Assembly (NCBI GenBank): GCA_022457155.1
Contig: JAJGOT010000503.1
Location: forward strand, 267,501 to 331,500
Direction: 5' to 3'
DNA length: 64,000 nucleotides
Origin: Cladopsammia gracilis
Lineage: Eukaryota; Cnidaria; Anthozoa; Scleractinia; Dendrophylliidae
In this document: positions 22,690 through 33,981 of the stretch, in pieces
Layout: each line of letters begins with the position of its first letter
How positions within the stretch are numbered: position 1 is the stretch's first letter
Made by a program: the position numbers and the translations under genes
The notes under the pieces: generated by a model
Database searches by the model: none
What the model was told of the DNA's origin: nothing
What the model saw: the letters and a program-made list of their open reading frames with translations, nothing else

Positions 22690-22930
22690 CATCGATGGTG
22701 GAACAAAAGTTCTAACTTACTGATCTCAATGCCTGTTATGGAATTCTTAACAATCTCTTGCATCAGCAAACCCTGAATAGACACCAATGGGACAAGCTGT
22801 TCCATCTGGTGGAACCACACCCACCTTTGATATCACTCTTCTATTTCTCCTTCAGACCAACATTTGTGAAGCAGTTATATCAGCATGTAATCTGCCTTAT
22901 AACAAATTTTTGATTGAAATTATCTCCATA
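22690..22930 (+). pseudogene. DZIP3-like HEPN domain remnant
   Basis: Several short in-frame pieces follow the order of the DZIP3/hRUL138-type HEPN domain that is repeated widely in coral genomes: LLIDGGTKVLT (about 22685-22720), YGILNNLLHQQTLNRHQWDK (about 22730-22800) and, in another frame, PSGGTTPTFDITLLFLL then NIC (22800-22870). Frame changes and missing downstream exons show it is a decayed fragment. Confidence 0.55.
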
Positions 22931-23199
22931 ACTGTTATGACTACAGTAAACGTCTCAGAATTTCCATAACTTTAGCTAGTAGGCGTCCTTTATTTAGGCT
23001 TAGTTTGTGAAGGATTGTTAGGGATAAACAAATAAATCAAAGGGCTCTAAATGCCATCTCGTCAATACAATACAACGTAAGGTTAATTTTATTGTTCTTA
23101 ATGTTTTGTAATTAAAAATGGGATAAAGTGAGAATGGGATGGTCGAAAGAAGAGCTTCAACTGTACACAGATTTGATTTGAACTTATGACGCCAGGAAA

Positions 23200-23325
23200 A
23201 GATGCGGGCAAAAGCAAAAAAGAACGTTGAAGAAGCAATTTTTGGAGGTAAACAATATTGCCGACGGGTCCTCGCTAAACAGGTCGTCAATGAAGTGTTG
23301 AAAGGCATAGAAGAAAAAAATGAAG
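23200..23325 (+). other. possible short exon, unknown product
   Basis: An ATG-led basic segment (MRAKAKKNVEEAI, GGKQYCRRVLAKQVVNEVLK) ends near a weak donor (AAG|gtatga). No family recognised; probably chance or part of a repeat. Confidence 0.2.
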
Positions 23326-23350
23326 GTATGAGACAAGCTTACTTTCCTAT

Positions 23351-23515
23351 CAGTGAGATTTTCACTGATAGGTCGAGACAGTGCAGTTTTGCTTGGGTTT
23401 GTCTTTTTTTTTTCATAAATTCGAGATGGCGCCATTTTGTGTGGCTGCTTTTTCATAACTTCCAGACAGCAGCATTTTGTCTGTCTAAATTGAGACAGCT
23501 CTTTTTAAGGTTGCC
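23351..23515 (+). repeat. 165-bp dispersed repeat, copy 1
   Basis: Starts with a hairpin (cagtgagattttcactg) and continues through gagatggcgccattttgtg to aaggttgcc. Nearly identical to 26103-26266 in the same orientation, with only a few substitutions. Confidence 0.9.
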
Positions 23516-24540
23516 CCATATTTCATATTTCTATTTCATATTCTACTTTCTTTAACATAAGGAGTTGATTAATTTCCTCTGCCATTATCAAAAGTGCCTG
23601 CCCTTTGATATGGAATAAAATGGGAATAGTAATTCCAGCAGGTTTCAGCATGTGTATATCATTTTTGTTTCTTACCAAATAAAACAAGCTCTAAAAACAA
23701 ATCAAATCATAGGGAACCCACGCGTTTATTTAAAATGAACATAGAATGAAGTCACAAATGGACTTACGTGATGTTGTGTTTCAATCCAAATGTGCTGTTC
23801 CTTTAGTGCTGATGAATGACCGGTGTTGAATAACTGAAATTTATAGCAGCCACAACCTTCCGATCAAACCCGTTGATACGATTTCGAAACGATCGTGTGT
23901 TATTTTTGAAATGGTCTCGCTATCAAATTTTAACTTGTCAGCCGTCATGTTACATGGTGTCGTATTTCAGCGTCTGGAAATGGGGAGAAGAGAAAATTGA
24001 CAAGGGACGAAACTCATTTGAGAACAAATTTCTTCGGAAGCCATTCCGTCTCTTAACCGTCAAAATTAAGCTCAGAAACCACACTGAGTAGTATCTGAAA
24101 GGTTGAAGTTGATGTCAGACCATTTATTTCCTGTGGAAAACTCATTGTTCATTCGTGAAATAAACAGAAATCTTTAGCTCGGACTGGAAGTTGCCATACA
24201 CATCGTGACGTTGTGTGTATCAATCAATATCTTTTGTTTAAGTGATGTATGTTTTCCACACGCTAAATACATGCTAGAATATTATTTGTCGCGCTATGTT
24301 CCTAGTTTTCTCGCATGTAATTTATTTGCTTTCGCTGAGTTTCCTTTTCCTTCTTGGTGCGTGCTCTGCGTTATTCGATTTTAAATCATCTATAACCGAA
24401 TGTCCAAGTTACAGTTTGCCATTGTTTTTTAAATGTGACTACAAATACACAATCGGGAGTAAAAATGTAAGTGGCATTTTTTAATAATGCTGTCACGTTC
24501 CAAATCTATCAAATGCAGGCTTGAAGATTTTTTGTGTTAT
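23516..24540. other. no gene recognised
   Basis: AT-rich; a 62-codon hydrophobic frame at 24296-24484 (signal-peptide-like leucine-rich start) has no recognisable continuation. No repeat structure seen. Confidence 0.35.
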
Positions 24541-24544
24541 CACA

Positions 24545-24800
24545 GGATCCTAAATCTGTGCCAACAGAATGCTCTAGATCTGATTCATCAGGGGCATAAT
24601 GCCTTCATCACTGGAGAAGCTGGTACAGGGCAAGTCGTACTTGTTAGCATGAGTATTTGACGACATTAGCCTACAAGAGAAAAAACGTTTCTGTAACATG
24701 TGCGACTGGAATTGCATGCAAAAACTTGCCACCCCATCTTCGACCAGTGACTTTACATTCCATTTCCATTTCCATTGTACTGTATTTACGTTGACTAAGT
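24545..24800 (+). pseudogene. PIF1-like helicase fragment (Walker A region)
   Basis: The plus strand reads NLCQQNALDLIHQGHNAFIT followed by GEAGTG, a PIF1 motif I start whose conserved Lys-Ser is lost (a frame change follows). After the change it reads KRKNVSVTCATGIACKNL, the next conserved PIF1 block. It complements the motif II fragment at 2931-3137 but is in a different place, so they are separate relics. Confidence 0.7.
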
Positions 24801-25610
24801 ACATTTTTGGCTATTGAATTCAACAAGACAAAAAATATTTCTTTGTTCTGTTACCTGACCTAAATAAACCTCATGCCCAGGTATCAAATAAAAGTATTTT
24901 TTATTTTCTCTTTTATTTTCTCTTATTTATAAAGGAAGGTTAATTTTTGCTGATGATACAAATATGTGATATACAAGTGATAATTTGCAACACCCTGAGT
25001 CTTTCATGAATGACTGGAATTGAAGTTATTCTTCAACTTGCATTGTTTCACTTGGCCCACATTTACCCGGATAACTTGAACTCTGTTTTTATAACTTCTC
25101 AAAATACAATATCAAGAAAATAGGCTGCTTTTTATCTGATTGTAACTTCAGACTGATCATATATTTAACATTCATTTCATGATCTTATCAGTCACTACAG
25201 GATGCAGTGTCTTTTGCCTCGGCAGCGAAAATAGGAAATTAACGGACATGGTTACTTCTTTATCTTCTTCTTCTTCTTCCATTAAACTTGCCTCCCTCAC
25301 TTCACTTTGTTGTTTTCTATTTAGTTGGACTGCAGTAATACACTAAAAACTTTGTTTGTATTACAAAAACATGAACCCAAATGTTAAAGTTACACTAAGC
25401 TCAAAGTCATAATCTTTGGCATTTCTTGTTACCATACCCAATTTGAGCAATGTTTATCATAGGAGTACATAATAAAACTGTGTTAATGCTATATATCGTC
25501 ACTATTATTAATAATTAATTAATTATAACATTAGGTCTTCCTGAATAAAAATACTTTTGGTATAATGTTGTGATATCTTAATACATTATATATTTTTTTC
25601 AACATTGTAG
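24801..25610. other. no gene recognised
   Basis: AT-rich sequence with short (TTC)n and (TAAT)n stretches only. Confidence 0.45.
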
Positions 25611-25612
25611 TG

Positions 25613-26010
25613 AAGGACCTAAGGTTGCATCATTGAAAGAATCTGGTGCATTTCATGGCCGTGACCTATCTGGTATTCCTTCACCAGTATAGAGTTACTC
25701 CCCATTCTACAACCAGGTCACCGGCAGAGCTGCTATTTGGCCGACCAATTCACACAAAGCTTCCAGAGACTTACCCAACCCATACCCACCTGGATGAAGA
25801 ACTACAACAGCGTAACTAAGCTGCAAAACAGCGAATGAAAGACTACTCAGACCAGGATGCCATCATGTACCCTTCAAGGTCAAAGTAGGAGACACAGAAC
25901 TACTTAAACAGTAAAGAACAAGCAAGCTATCTACACCCTTTAATCCAGATCCAATCAAGGTGGTGCCAAAGAATGGCTCAATTATTATCCTCAGATCATT
26001 CTAGAAATAG
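25613..26010 (+). pseudogene. Ty3/Gypsy integrase fragment
   Basis: The frame reads YRVTPHSTTRSPAELLFGRP, the end of the Gypsy integrase core with its YR-TPH-T motif, then HLDEELQQRN, MKDYSDQDA and (in another frame) LSTPFNPDPIKVV-like sequence of the integrase C-terminal domain. Stops and a frame change break it. The 165-bp repeat at 26103 begins soon after. Confidence 0.75.
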
Positions 26011-26102
26011 TAATGTCAACTTGGCCATGTTATTTTGCAGCAAGTTCTTTGTTCAGTTTTCTCTTAGAAGGAATTTCCAACGAACTATCGATAAAATCTT
26101 TT

Positions 26103-26266
26103 CAGTGAGATTTTCACTGATAGGTCGAGACAGTGCAGTTTTGCTTGGGTTTGTCTTTTTTTTTCATAAATTCGAGATGGCGCCATTTTGTGTGGCTGTT
26201 TTTTCATAACTTCCAGACAGCAGCATTTTGTCTATCTCAATTGAGACAGCTCTTTTTAAGGTTGCC
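26103..26266 (+). repeat. 165-bp dispersed repeat, copy 2
   Basis: Second copy of 23351-23515. It runs directly into gctaatgaggaaacattgttgcag, which resembles the left end of the Harbinger-like MITE at 33567, so this copy may sit beside a truncated member of that family. Confidence 0.9.
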
Positions 26267-26483
26267 GCTAATGAGGAAACATTGTTGCAGAATATGGAAA
26301 CAGGTTTCCTTTCGGCGCACATGGGGACTGGTTTAATCAATTCTCATTTATGATTTCGCGAATGAAAATTGAACATGAGGGTATTAAATTTTGCGAAAGC
26401 ATAACCCTGCTGACCTTCAATTGATGTCATATTATATTAAATACCTGTGTTTTTTTAATAAATGCACTTCTTCATTTTTAACA

Positions 26484-27054
26484 GTAACCAATGCTTTAAG
26501 TGAACATGACCCCTCAAATTTCTCTGAAGACCAAGGTGAAAGAATTGCCTCTTGTGACATCTCTGTAGCTGCAGACACTCGCCCAGAGTCCACCACAAGG
26601 CCAAAAACCAGTGCCCATGTAGTAGATTTTACAAAGAAACTGACGGAGCAAGCTGAGCACACTAACGAGGTGTACCACCTTTTTCCTGATGTTGATACTC
26701 AACAACTTCATCAGTTCGATGTGTGCTCCATTCACAATTGTTCTTCTCTAACCGACAAGGAAAGTACCGGTACCCAAAAGTCCCAAAACAAATTCTCTCA
26801 TGAATTGCTCTTTGACAAGTCTCTTGGATTCTGTTTGTCCACTGAATGGAACTGGTGCATTTATGTGGAAGGACAAGGCATGTTACTGTGTCCTGTGCCG
26901 GAAACATAAGGTACAAAACAAGCAGAATAAAAGCAAGAATTTTGTTGAAGAGCCCAGCTGCCACGTTCATAAAGTGACCTTCAAACACCATGCAAATTCT
27001 CAACAGCACAAAGATACTATAGAAGCTGAACTAAAGTGGGAGATGTGGTGATTG
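26484..27054 (+). pseudogene. hAT-type/C17orf113-like zinc finger protein fragment
   Basis: After a pyrimidine-rich acceptor near 26483, a 140-residue acidic N-terminal frame reads to WCIYVEGQGM; then a frame change near 26883 leads to CVLCRKHKVQNKQNK, EEPSCHVHKVTFKHHANSQQ and HKDTIEAEL. The C-x2-C ... H-x5-H spacing is a TTF/BED-like zinc finger as found at the start of hAT-derived proteins. The stop at 27049-27051 ends the piece; the catalytic part is not present downstream, where a hAT MITE has inserted. Confidence 0.55.
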
Positions 27055-27129
27055 TTAAATCAGCTAAATACAATCGGAATTGCTGACCCCTTGGCATTAT
27101 CGAGACCAATCGCTGTTTGTAGGCCAAGA

Positions 27130-27296
27130 CAGGGTTCTCCCTAAATTTTAGCTCAGCAGGTAAGGGATTTTTGCTAAGCGGTAAAGGGAAAACTGTGCGT
27201 CTTAAAAAATTTCCGGGGGCAAGCGGTAACAGGCGGTAATAAGTGCTGCTTCAAGCGGTAAATTTTACCGGTTACCGCCTGATAAGGAGAACCCTG
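27130..27296. mobile_element. 167-bp hAT MITE with perfect 8-bp duplication
   Basis: Ends CAGGGTTCTCC and GGAGAACCCTG are inverted repeats, and both flanks read GGCCAAGA (27122-27129 and 27297-27304). The interior is rich in aagcggtaa words. All features fit a hAT-superfamily non-autonomous element; the clean duplication suggests a fairly recent insertion. Confidence 0.95.
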
Positions 27297-27559
27297 GGCC
27301 AAGACCAGGTCGTTTGTGGTGCCAAATTGCGAGAAGGCAAAACTGTCTTGGTATTTTCCTGTGACAAACCAGTCCCTGTCAACCCAGCACTGCTCGACCC
27401 CAGCGCACTGATATTCTGACCCAGGCAAGATGCAGCAGCGGTGGCTAATCTACACATACAAGATGTTGCTCACTTCGAAGATGAGCAATAAGCCGGAACA
27501 CTGAACTTTGAACATTTCATTTATCACATTTGGGGATAGACCAGAATTGTAACTGTTTA

Positions 27560-28075
27560 CCTTTAACCAGTCATATGTGGGGAGTGTGTCTAAAACTGTG
27601 GTTTTGGTAGAAAAATTTCAAGGGTGCGCAGCTAAGATAGTAAGTAAGATAGGTAACAGTCAAGAAGCATTAGACAAGCTGAAATGGGATGACCTAGAAA
27701 GTAGGGGAGATGGGAATACTTTTACACTTGTAAAAAGATGTTTGGCAAATAGATATCCGCAATTTTTTAAATATTATTTTCTAATAAAAAGAGATATGAT
27801 CACCCACAAAACTAGACAGAGTAACTTGCTTATCTGCCCTAAGAGAGAATTGAGGTAGCCAAGCGATCATTTTATTATAATGGCTGCTCTATTTTTAATA
27901 GACTCAGCAAATAGTTTAATATTACTGTTTTAATGTATTACTACTATATATTACTATATTTTTACTACATATACGTTTTTTTTTGTATGTAAAATTTTAT
28001 ATTAGGGCTCCCATTGATAGCAGTATATACACTGAAGGGATCACCCTGTTTAAATAAAGGTGCCTATCTATCTAT
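27560..28075 (+). pseudogene. LINE (CR1/L2-like) 3' end with 3' UTR
   Basis: The coding part (to a TAG at 27856-27858) reads VLVEKFQGCAAKIVSKIG, ALDKLKWDDLESR and TLVKRCLANRYPQFF, the usual region after the RT domain in CR1/L2-type ORF2. The 3' UTR contains gggctcccattgatagcagt and atcaccctg...aataaa, a 3'-end signature also present at 29780-29860. Catalytic RT motifs are absent (5'-truncated). Confidence 0.7.
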
Positions 28076-28289
28076 ATTCGTACATTGTCGTGATTGCCAG
28101 TGATTTTCAAGTACAAGTGTAATTAGGTGCGAAGTCAATTAGTAGGGATATAAAGAGTTGTATTTGACATGATTCCTGCCCAAGGCGTGTTGACACATGT
28201 TTGCTAGAGATAAGAGAACAATGCGAGTGTTATGAAATATTGAGAAATCCTAGATTATAGTTTTTTTTAGAGTGAACCTGAAAGTTGTA

Positions 28290-29425
28290 GCAGACGCTTT
28301 GAAACAAACGAGAAATTGATCGAAAACCTCCGTACCATTTCCAAAAAGCTGAAGGTTATGAGCAAAGAGATACCCTACATGGGACACCTGATCACAGCAG
28401 ATGGCCTTAAACTAGACCCCAATAAAGTTGATGCTGTGCGCAACATCTCTCGGAGGTGTTGGAACCCATACAGCACTAGACATGGAAAGAAGTGCAGTGG
28501 CAATGGCAACATAAGCACAATGCAGCATTTGAGAAGGTCACAGAGTCACCCCTGCTGAAATACCTCAACCCAGAGAAAGAACTGACTATTCAGTTAGACA
28601 CGAGTGAAAAGGGACTTGGTACTGCCTTGATGTAGAAGGGGCAGCCCATTGTATTTGCAAGCCGTGCCGACAGACCCCGAGACATGCTACGCACAGACTG
28701 AAAAGGAGATGCTAGCAGTAGTCTTTGCGCTCACCAAATTTGACCAGTACATGTATGGTCTACCAGTTACAGTCCAGAGTGATCACAAACCCCGGTTGAG
28801 ATTGCCACCAAACCACTTGGAAGTGCACCGAAGAGGCTTCAAGGGATGCTCTTGAAAGTACAGAAGTATAACTTCGTGGTGAAATGCATCTAGCTGGTAT
28901 CTTGAGCAGAGCAAGAGAATTTGAGTGTGTGAATGCTGTAAAGTTACTGCCAATGACAGACTAGAGACTGGATGAGATAAAGCGTAGCACTCATGATGAC
29001 AATGTCCTGCAGCAGTTTAAAGATGTGATTCAGACAGGCTGGCCAGAAGACAAGCAACAACTTCCTGTTGTGTTAGCACCTTACTTCAGTTACCGGAATG
29101 AACTGAGAGTGAATGACAGACTTGTCTTCAAAGGCAGATGTCTACTCATCCCGCAGTAGACACGACAGAAGATGAAAGAACGCTTGCACAGCTCCCATAC
29201 TGGCATTAATGGTTGCCTCAAGAGAGCACAGGAGTGCATGTTCTGGCCTGGCATGACAGCCAAACTGAAAGAATATGTCTCACAATGCAAGGCATGCAGT
29301 AAATACAAGACAAGACAACAGAAAAGACATTAATGAGTCATGAAGTAGCCGAGCGCCCATGGGAAAAGATCGGAGCAGACTTATACACAATTGACGACAA
29401 TTATTACCTGATAATATTATTTTAA
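28290..29425 (+). pseudogene. Ty3/Gypsy pol fragment: RT end, RNase H, zinc-binding integrase start
   Basis: Reads IPYMGHLITADGLKLDPNKV (end of RT), then after a deletion CYAQTEKEMLAVVFALTKFD and VQSDHKP (RNase H), then LPPNHLEVHRR, HSSHTGINGCLKRAQECMFW and YVSQCKACSKYK (H2C2 integrase zinc finger), and finally ERPWEKIGADLYTIDDN (start of the integrase core), where the match stops. Many stops and frame changes. The integrase C-terminal piece at 32870-33180 could be the other end of the same element, split by later insertions. Confidence 0.8.
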
Positions 29426-29471
29426 CAGGATACTCCTCTCCCCAAAGTGGTTTTCAGGAAGGTCCTAAGTT

Positions 29472-30055
29472 AAGGGCCACTTTTTATTGTATATCAAACG
29501 AGCTGGCTCGTTTGGCTCGCTTGCTCTCCACTGCTGAGCCAAACGAGCCACCAATTACATACCCCAATATCTTAGAGAGTATATAATTTATTTCTCGTTC
29601 TTTAATCCACTGCCGAGCCAAATGAGCCACCAAATCCATGGACCCAATAATTTAGCAAGTATATCATTTATTTCTTGATCTTTAATCCACTGCTTATTTA
29701 TGTAACATAATTATGTTATATTTTACTTTTCTATTAACTCTGTACAGTTTATATTTTTAGGCTAAATCTTTTATTTTATATTTTTATTGTAACAGGACCC
29801 CATTGATAACAGTGCTTTTTTTGCACTGATGGGTTATCCTGATAAAATATTCATATTGTTATTATTATTATTATCATCATTATGAGCCAAACAAGCCACT
29901 AAATACATAGACCCAAAACTTCAGTGAGTATATCATTTATTTCTCATTCTTAATCCACTGCTAAGCCAAACAAGCCAATAAATAGGGAGCATATCAATTA
30001 TTTCTCATTCTTTACTCCACTGCCAGCTCATTTGGTATATGATAAAAAGTGGTCC
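29472..30055. mobile_element. TIR element built of ~80-bp tandem units, with LINE end inserted
   Basis: Ends are inverted repeats (agggccactttttattgtat, and aaaagtggtcct on the right). The interior is a tandem array of about five units around ccactgccgagccaaacgag followed by tatatcatttatttctc. Between about 29700 and 29875 the array is interrupted by a LINE 3' end (ccattgataacagtgctt ... gatgggttatcctgataaa, then (ATT)n). Confidence 0.75.
29700..29885 (+). mobile_element. LINE 3'-end insertion
   Basis: Carries the same 3' signature as the LINE at 27.6-28.1 kb (cccattgataacagtgctt, gggttatcctgataaa) and a trailing (TTA)n tail. No coding sequence remains. Confidence 0.65.
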
Positions 30056-30619
30056 TGCATTCTGCAGTTGCTCCCAAAATTTTTATTTTCCTCTCAATGA
30101 CTACTTGAATGCATCTAGTTTCATAACTCAAAGACATTGTCATGGTACTTTTACTGCATGTAACATTGTTTAGAACTGTTTCTTTTGGCTATTATGGTTG
30201 ACACATAAACATTGTGCAAAGTACAATTTGCCTCATGGCCAGCACTGTAGTCAATTCTAGCTTTCAACAAATTTTCCGTACTTTTGCTATCATGGCACGC
30301 CCAAAAAGAAGCTCCAAACCTGCTAGCCAACGAAAGGATGACCCCTGCATCACTTACCACCGAGGTGCTACAGCTTCTCCTACAAGCCCTAAACCTTCGA
30401 TCACGGGTTCACAGGCTCACAAGATAGTTGATTGCTGCCCTACGGTCTGCTCTCTGCATCAAGGGTTCCACTCCTGCAAGCCAAACAGCCGCTAAAGCCA
30501 ACCTGTAAAGCAACTGGGTGAGTTTCCAAGCAGGCAAAATCGGCAATGTAGCATGCCAAATCCAATAGAACCACAAGGTCACACAACCCACGCCGGCAAC
30601 AGCATGCCGTGTCCAAAAA

Positions 30620-31410
30620 AGGCTTGGCAAAGCCCTTTATGAGTTTCAGAGCTCCTCTACCAAGCTTTCAGATGGCAAGCCAATGAAAGGTACAGATGGT
30701 AGATTAACAAGGAAGGCAATAGAAAAGCTAAAAAAAAATACGGGAAAGCCGTCCACTGTAATCAATATAAATAGAAACATAACTTCCACAAGTATAGGAG
30801 ACAGTGCAGTTAAAAAAATGCAAGTGGAAATAAAAGCCGGTCTTTATTACTCCTTTAAAATTCAAAACAAAGAAAGGCATCAATACTGACCTAGCAATTC
30901 ACGGTGCAAATATAAGAAAGGGTTGGCATGTCCAGATAAGCCACATCACTTGGACAGTGCTTTCAAGGAGCCCCTTGAAAACATTTACAATCGTTTGAGT
31001 GAACCAGCACTTCTGATCAGATGATGCTTGCCTGGGTACACACCAAATTCCAATGAGTCTATTGACTCACTGGCATGGAACAAGTGTCCCAAACATAAAT
31101 GGCAAGGGAGGAAGAGAATAGTCATGGCTGCATCATTTGCTTCTCTGCACTTTAGTTGTGGTACCTCAAAAAATGTCATGGGAAAAGCTGGAATTTTGGT
31201 TGGAAACCACTTAGAAAGGAAGCAGAGAGAAGGGACAGTGCCAGAATTAATCAAGCGGAGCTGAGGGCTCAGGAGAAACACAGAAAGTACTGCCTTACAC
31301 GATGACAAGCAAAGCAGAGAGATGAGGAGCTACGTGTTTCCAAGGAGGGTATAACCTACAGCTGTATGAAGCTGCGGATTTGATGAGGTGCAGCTGTGCA
31401 GAGCGGGGAA
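30620..31410 (+). pseudogene. Mutator-like transposase, C-terminal part
   Basis: Pieces in changing frames: SDGKPMKGTDGRLTRKAIEK and LKKNTGKPSTV (30660-30760), EPLENIYNRLSEPALLIR (30970-31020), GYTPNSNESIDSLAWNKCPK (31030-31090) and a basic tail (31200-31400). The GRLT...I..L...YGKA and TQNANES-x-xS-xxW motifs belong to a transposase family common in Hydra and corals that I place with Mutator-like elements; the family name is less certain than the relationship. No DDE core remains. Confidence 0.55.
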
Positions 31411-31685
31411 AAACTAAAAAGCAAAAAATTAATGAACTTAATCATCCTTTTGAAAAGGTATCCTTTGATGCATAACTAAGCATTTTAGGAACTTTTCTGC
31501 CTTTGTTGTGACACTTTGCATTGAACTTAAGTTTTAATTGCATTTTCCCAAAAAGGGCTATTTTCACATAAATTTTGGTGGCCCCTCATATTTCTTAAAG
31601 ACTATTTAAGCTATTGTCACCAAATTTGGTACAATAATTCTTTATGCCCTTATCTTTTAACAGATTTGGTATATTAATTCATGTA

Positions 31686-31689
<4 letters not shown>

Positions 31690-31723
<34 letters not shown>

Positions 31724-31855
31724 TAATTATTCAATATATTTAAATATTTTAGTGGCTTTGGTATTTATAGTTTTATTGCAATGCGCATTTGATCATGTAA
31801 TTGTATGTTAATTTGCGCATTATCAAACAATAAATATTATTATTATTATTATTAT
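31690..31855 (+). repeat. retroposon 3' end with (ATT)n tails
   Basis: The segment ctttggtatttatagtttta ... gtatgttaatttgcgcattatcaaac followed by aataaatatt and an (ATT)n tail recurs in reverse complement at 62685-62765. It is the 3' end of a LINE or SINE. A second (ATT)n run precedes it at 31686-31722. Confidence 0.75.
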
Positions 31856-31859
31856 TTGC

Positions 31860-32865
31860 GAACTAATGGAGCAAAATTTCATTTTGTCAAATAAAACTGG
31901 TTTTATAAGAAATTTACCTTCTATAGAATTTGATTGGTATTAAACCAAAGTAACAATGGTTTAACGGTGGAAACGCTCAATTAGTTTGCATTCTATCCAA
32001 TAATGATACATTGTACCAAAAATCAAGTATTTTTATTACAGCAACTGGCTAAAAAATGAGGGGCCACTAAACAACCCCAAAAACAACTTTTCTCAGAAAA
32101 TAATTATTGTTATCATTTACTTACAATAAACAAAACATAAACACTGAATGGTCATGTGATAGACAACAACCTTTATGTGCTTTGTGCAAAGTTTGAGCCA
32201 ATTTCAATGAATCTTTAAATAAATATGAATTTTTTAGTAACCTGTCCAAATTTTACCAAAAACCTAAGAGATAAATACTACATAAAAAGAGTAACTAGAA
32301 AAAAAATTCTAAAGATTAAAATGCAGTTATATAAAAAGGTATCTCTAACCAAATAAGTACTAGTAAGTTAAATTTCATCATTTGTAAAGAAAAAACAGCT
32401 ATATTAAAAAACTGTCTAACCTAAAATGTTTGATTTAAAAGTATCCGCTGAGCTTGACATCCTAATGTTAAGATCTAAAGAGTTCCAGTCCTTAAATGCA
32501 TGAAAAATAAACATTTGTTTTAAATATGACAGAATATGACATGTGTTGTTTTAGAATTGGCACCTCTTAGGGGTAAAAATTCTTTTGTGCCACCATTCTC
32601 TTCTGTCAAGCTGCTGATTCAAACAAAATGTAGATAAAGTGTGCACAGGTTCTGTGTAAAACCATGCCTATTTTCTCCCGTAGATGACATTGATGATGTC
32701 TGAATTTTTGCCACAAAATTCTCCAGGAATGTTCACTTTTTCCCTCCAACATTTATTAGAGAAATGCTTAATACTCACTAAAGTTTGCTAAGATATTTTT
32801 CAGACTCGCAACTTCCAAAAACCACTCGCATTTTGCGAGTTTGCAAGTGTTAATTTCGAACCCTG
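31860..32865. other. no gene recognised
   Basis: AT-rich sequence, probably untranslated retroelement or intergenic remnants. The short word gaggggccactaa at 32058 resembles the end of the 29472 element. Confidence 0.35.
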
Positions 32866-32869
32866 TGTG

Positions 32870-33180
32870 GTGAGGATGAGGCCACTTAGACTTGGGACAG
32901 AAAGCATAGGACAAGGGGACAGTGGTTAGGCAGTAGGAAGAGCCGTCTTATGAAGTGGAAACGGACAACAGAACCTACCGTTGGAACAGGGTCAACCTAA
33001 AAGAGCAGCCAATCCCAGTCAGCCAACATCAACCACCTGAACCACAGCCGACACTGACCCGGAACAAGGACCATGAACCAATCCCAACTGAGACAAGCAG
33101 AGAACCTATGACACCTCAGGCTGACAAGCAGTCACAGGACAAGCAGATAGAGAATCATCACAAGGAATTGTGAAAAACTA
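32870..33180 (+). pseudogene. Ty3/Gypsy integrase C-terminal domain and LTR start
   Basis: Reads VRMRPLRLG-type sequence, GRRSYEVETDNRTYRWNRVN then LKEQPIPVS and a Pro/Gln-rich tail to a TGA at 33171-33173. The SYEVET-x-x-G/RxYRRNR motif is the standard end of Gypsy pol. A purine-rich tract (aaaggaagttgga) and a TGTTACATGATTGAC start of an LTR follow at about 33298. The right LTR end was not fixed. Confidence 0.7.
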
Positions 33181-33566
33181 GGTTTTCAGTTATTCAGTTT
33201 TAAGGAACCGGACTTGACATTTAGTGATTTTTCTTTTTTTGAGTTTTTCTCACAATTATAAAACTTTTAAACTTTTGTTATCCCAAAGGAAGTTGGATGT
33301 TACATGATTGACAAATTATAAGGTTAAGATATCCTTTAGCATCTCTATCAAAAGTATTGTGACAAGCACGTGAGCATTATGAAACATATCTTGTATCTGT
33401 TCTAAGCACTGTACAATCACTGGCATAGAAGTACTCATACAGTACACATCTAGTATTGAAGTACATTACATAAAGATGTAAATACAGAGTGTTTTTCTTG
33501 TGCTTTCGCTTTTTTGGGGTCCAATAGGATCAAAACATTGATGTAAATAGAACTTTGTTTCTTTTA

Positions 33567-33962
33567 AGGTCCCCGCAAATGAGGAAACGTTGCGGAAACA
33601 CTGTTTCCCTAAATGTTTCATCCGTTTGCGCAGACAGGAAACATTTGTTGCTTCTAAGAAACAAAAAATGTTTCTGACTTTTTTCAGAAACATTTTGTTT
33701 CTTCAACAAATGTTTCCCCGTTTACACGCCAAGGAAACAATGTTCCCTAGATTCCAGGGTCGCGACGGACTGCTCCGGACTGCACTTCATAAATTGAGCA
33801 TGTGCAGTGCCGTATCCCATATATCAGCGAGCATTTGTTTCCCAGTATAACATTTTTTCGTTTGCGCGGCTAGGAAACATTGCTTCTCGCTCGTTTCTGC
33901 ACGCAAGAAACATTCTGAGAATAAATGTTTCCGCAACAATGTTTCCTTGTTTGCAGGGGCCT
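33567..33962. mobile_element. Harbinger-like MITE with TTA duplication
   Basis: The ends (AGGTCCCCGCAAATGAGG and the reverse of CAAACAAGG...GGGGCCT) are inverted repeats, and TTA flanks both sides (33564-33566 and 33963-33965), matching PIF/Harbinger target preference (TWA). The interior is dense in ggaaaca and gtttcc words. Confidence 0.85.
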
Positions 33963-33981
33963 TTAGTGTGGCATAGAGATA

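Noticed and set aside
2931..24800. The two PIF1 fragments as halves of one gene
   Set aside because: Order is reversed (motif II piece lies 21 kb upstream of the motif I piece on the same strand) with many unrelated elements between.
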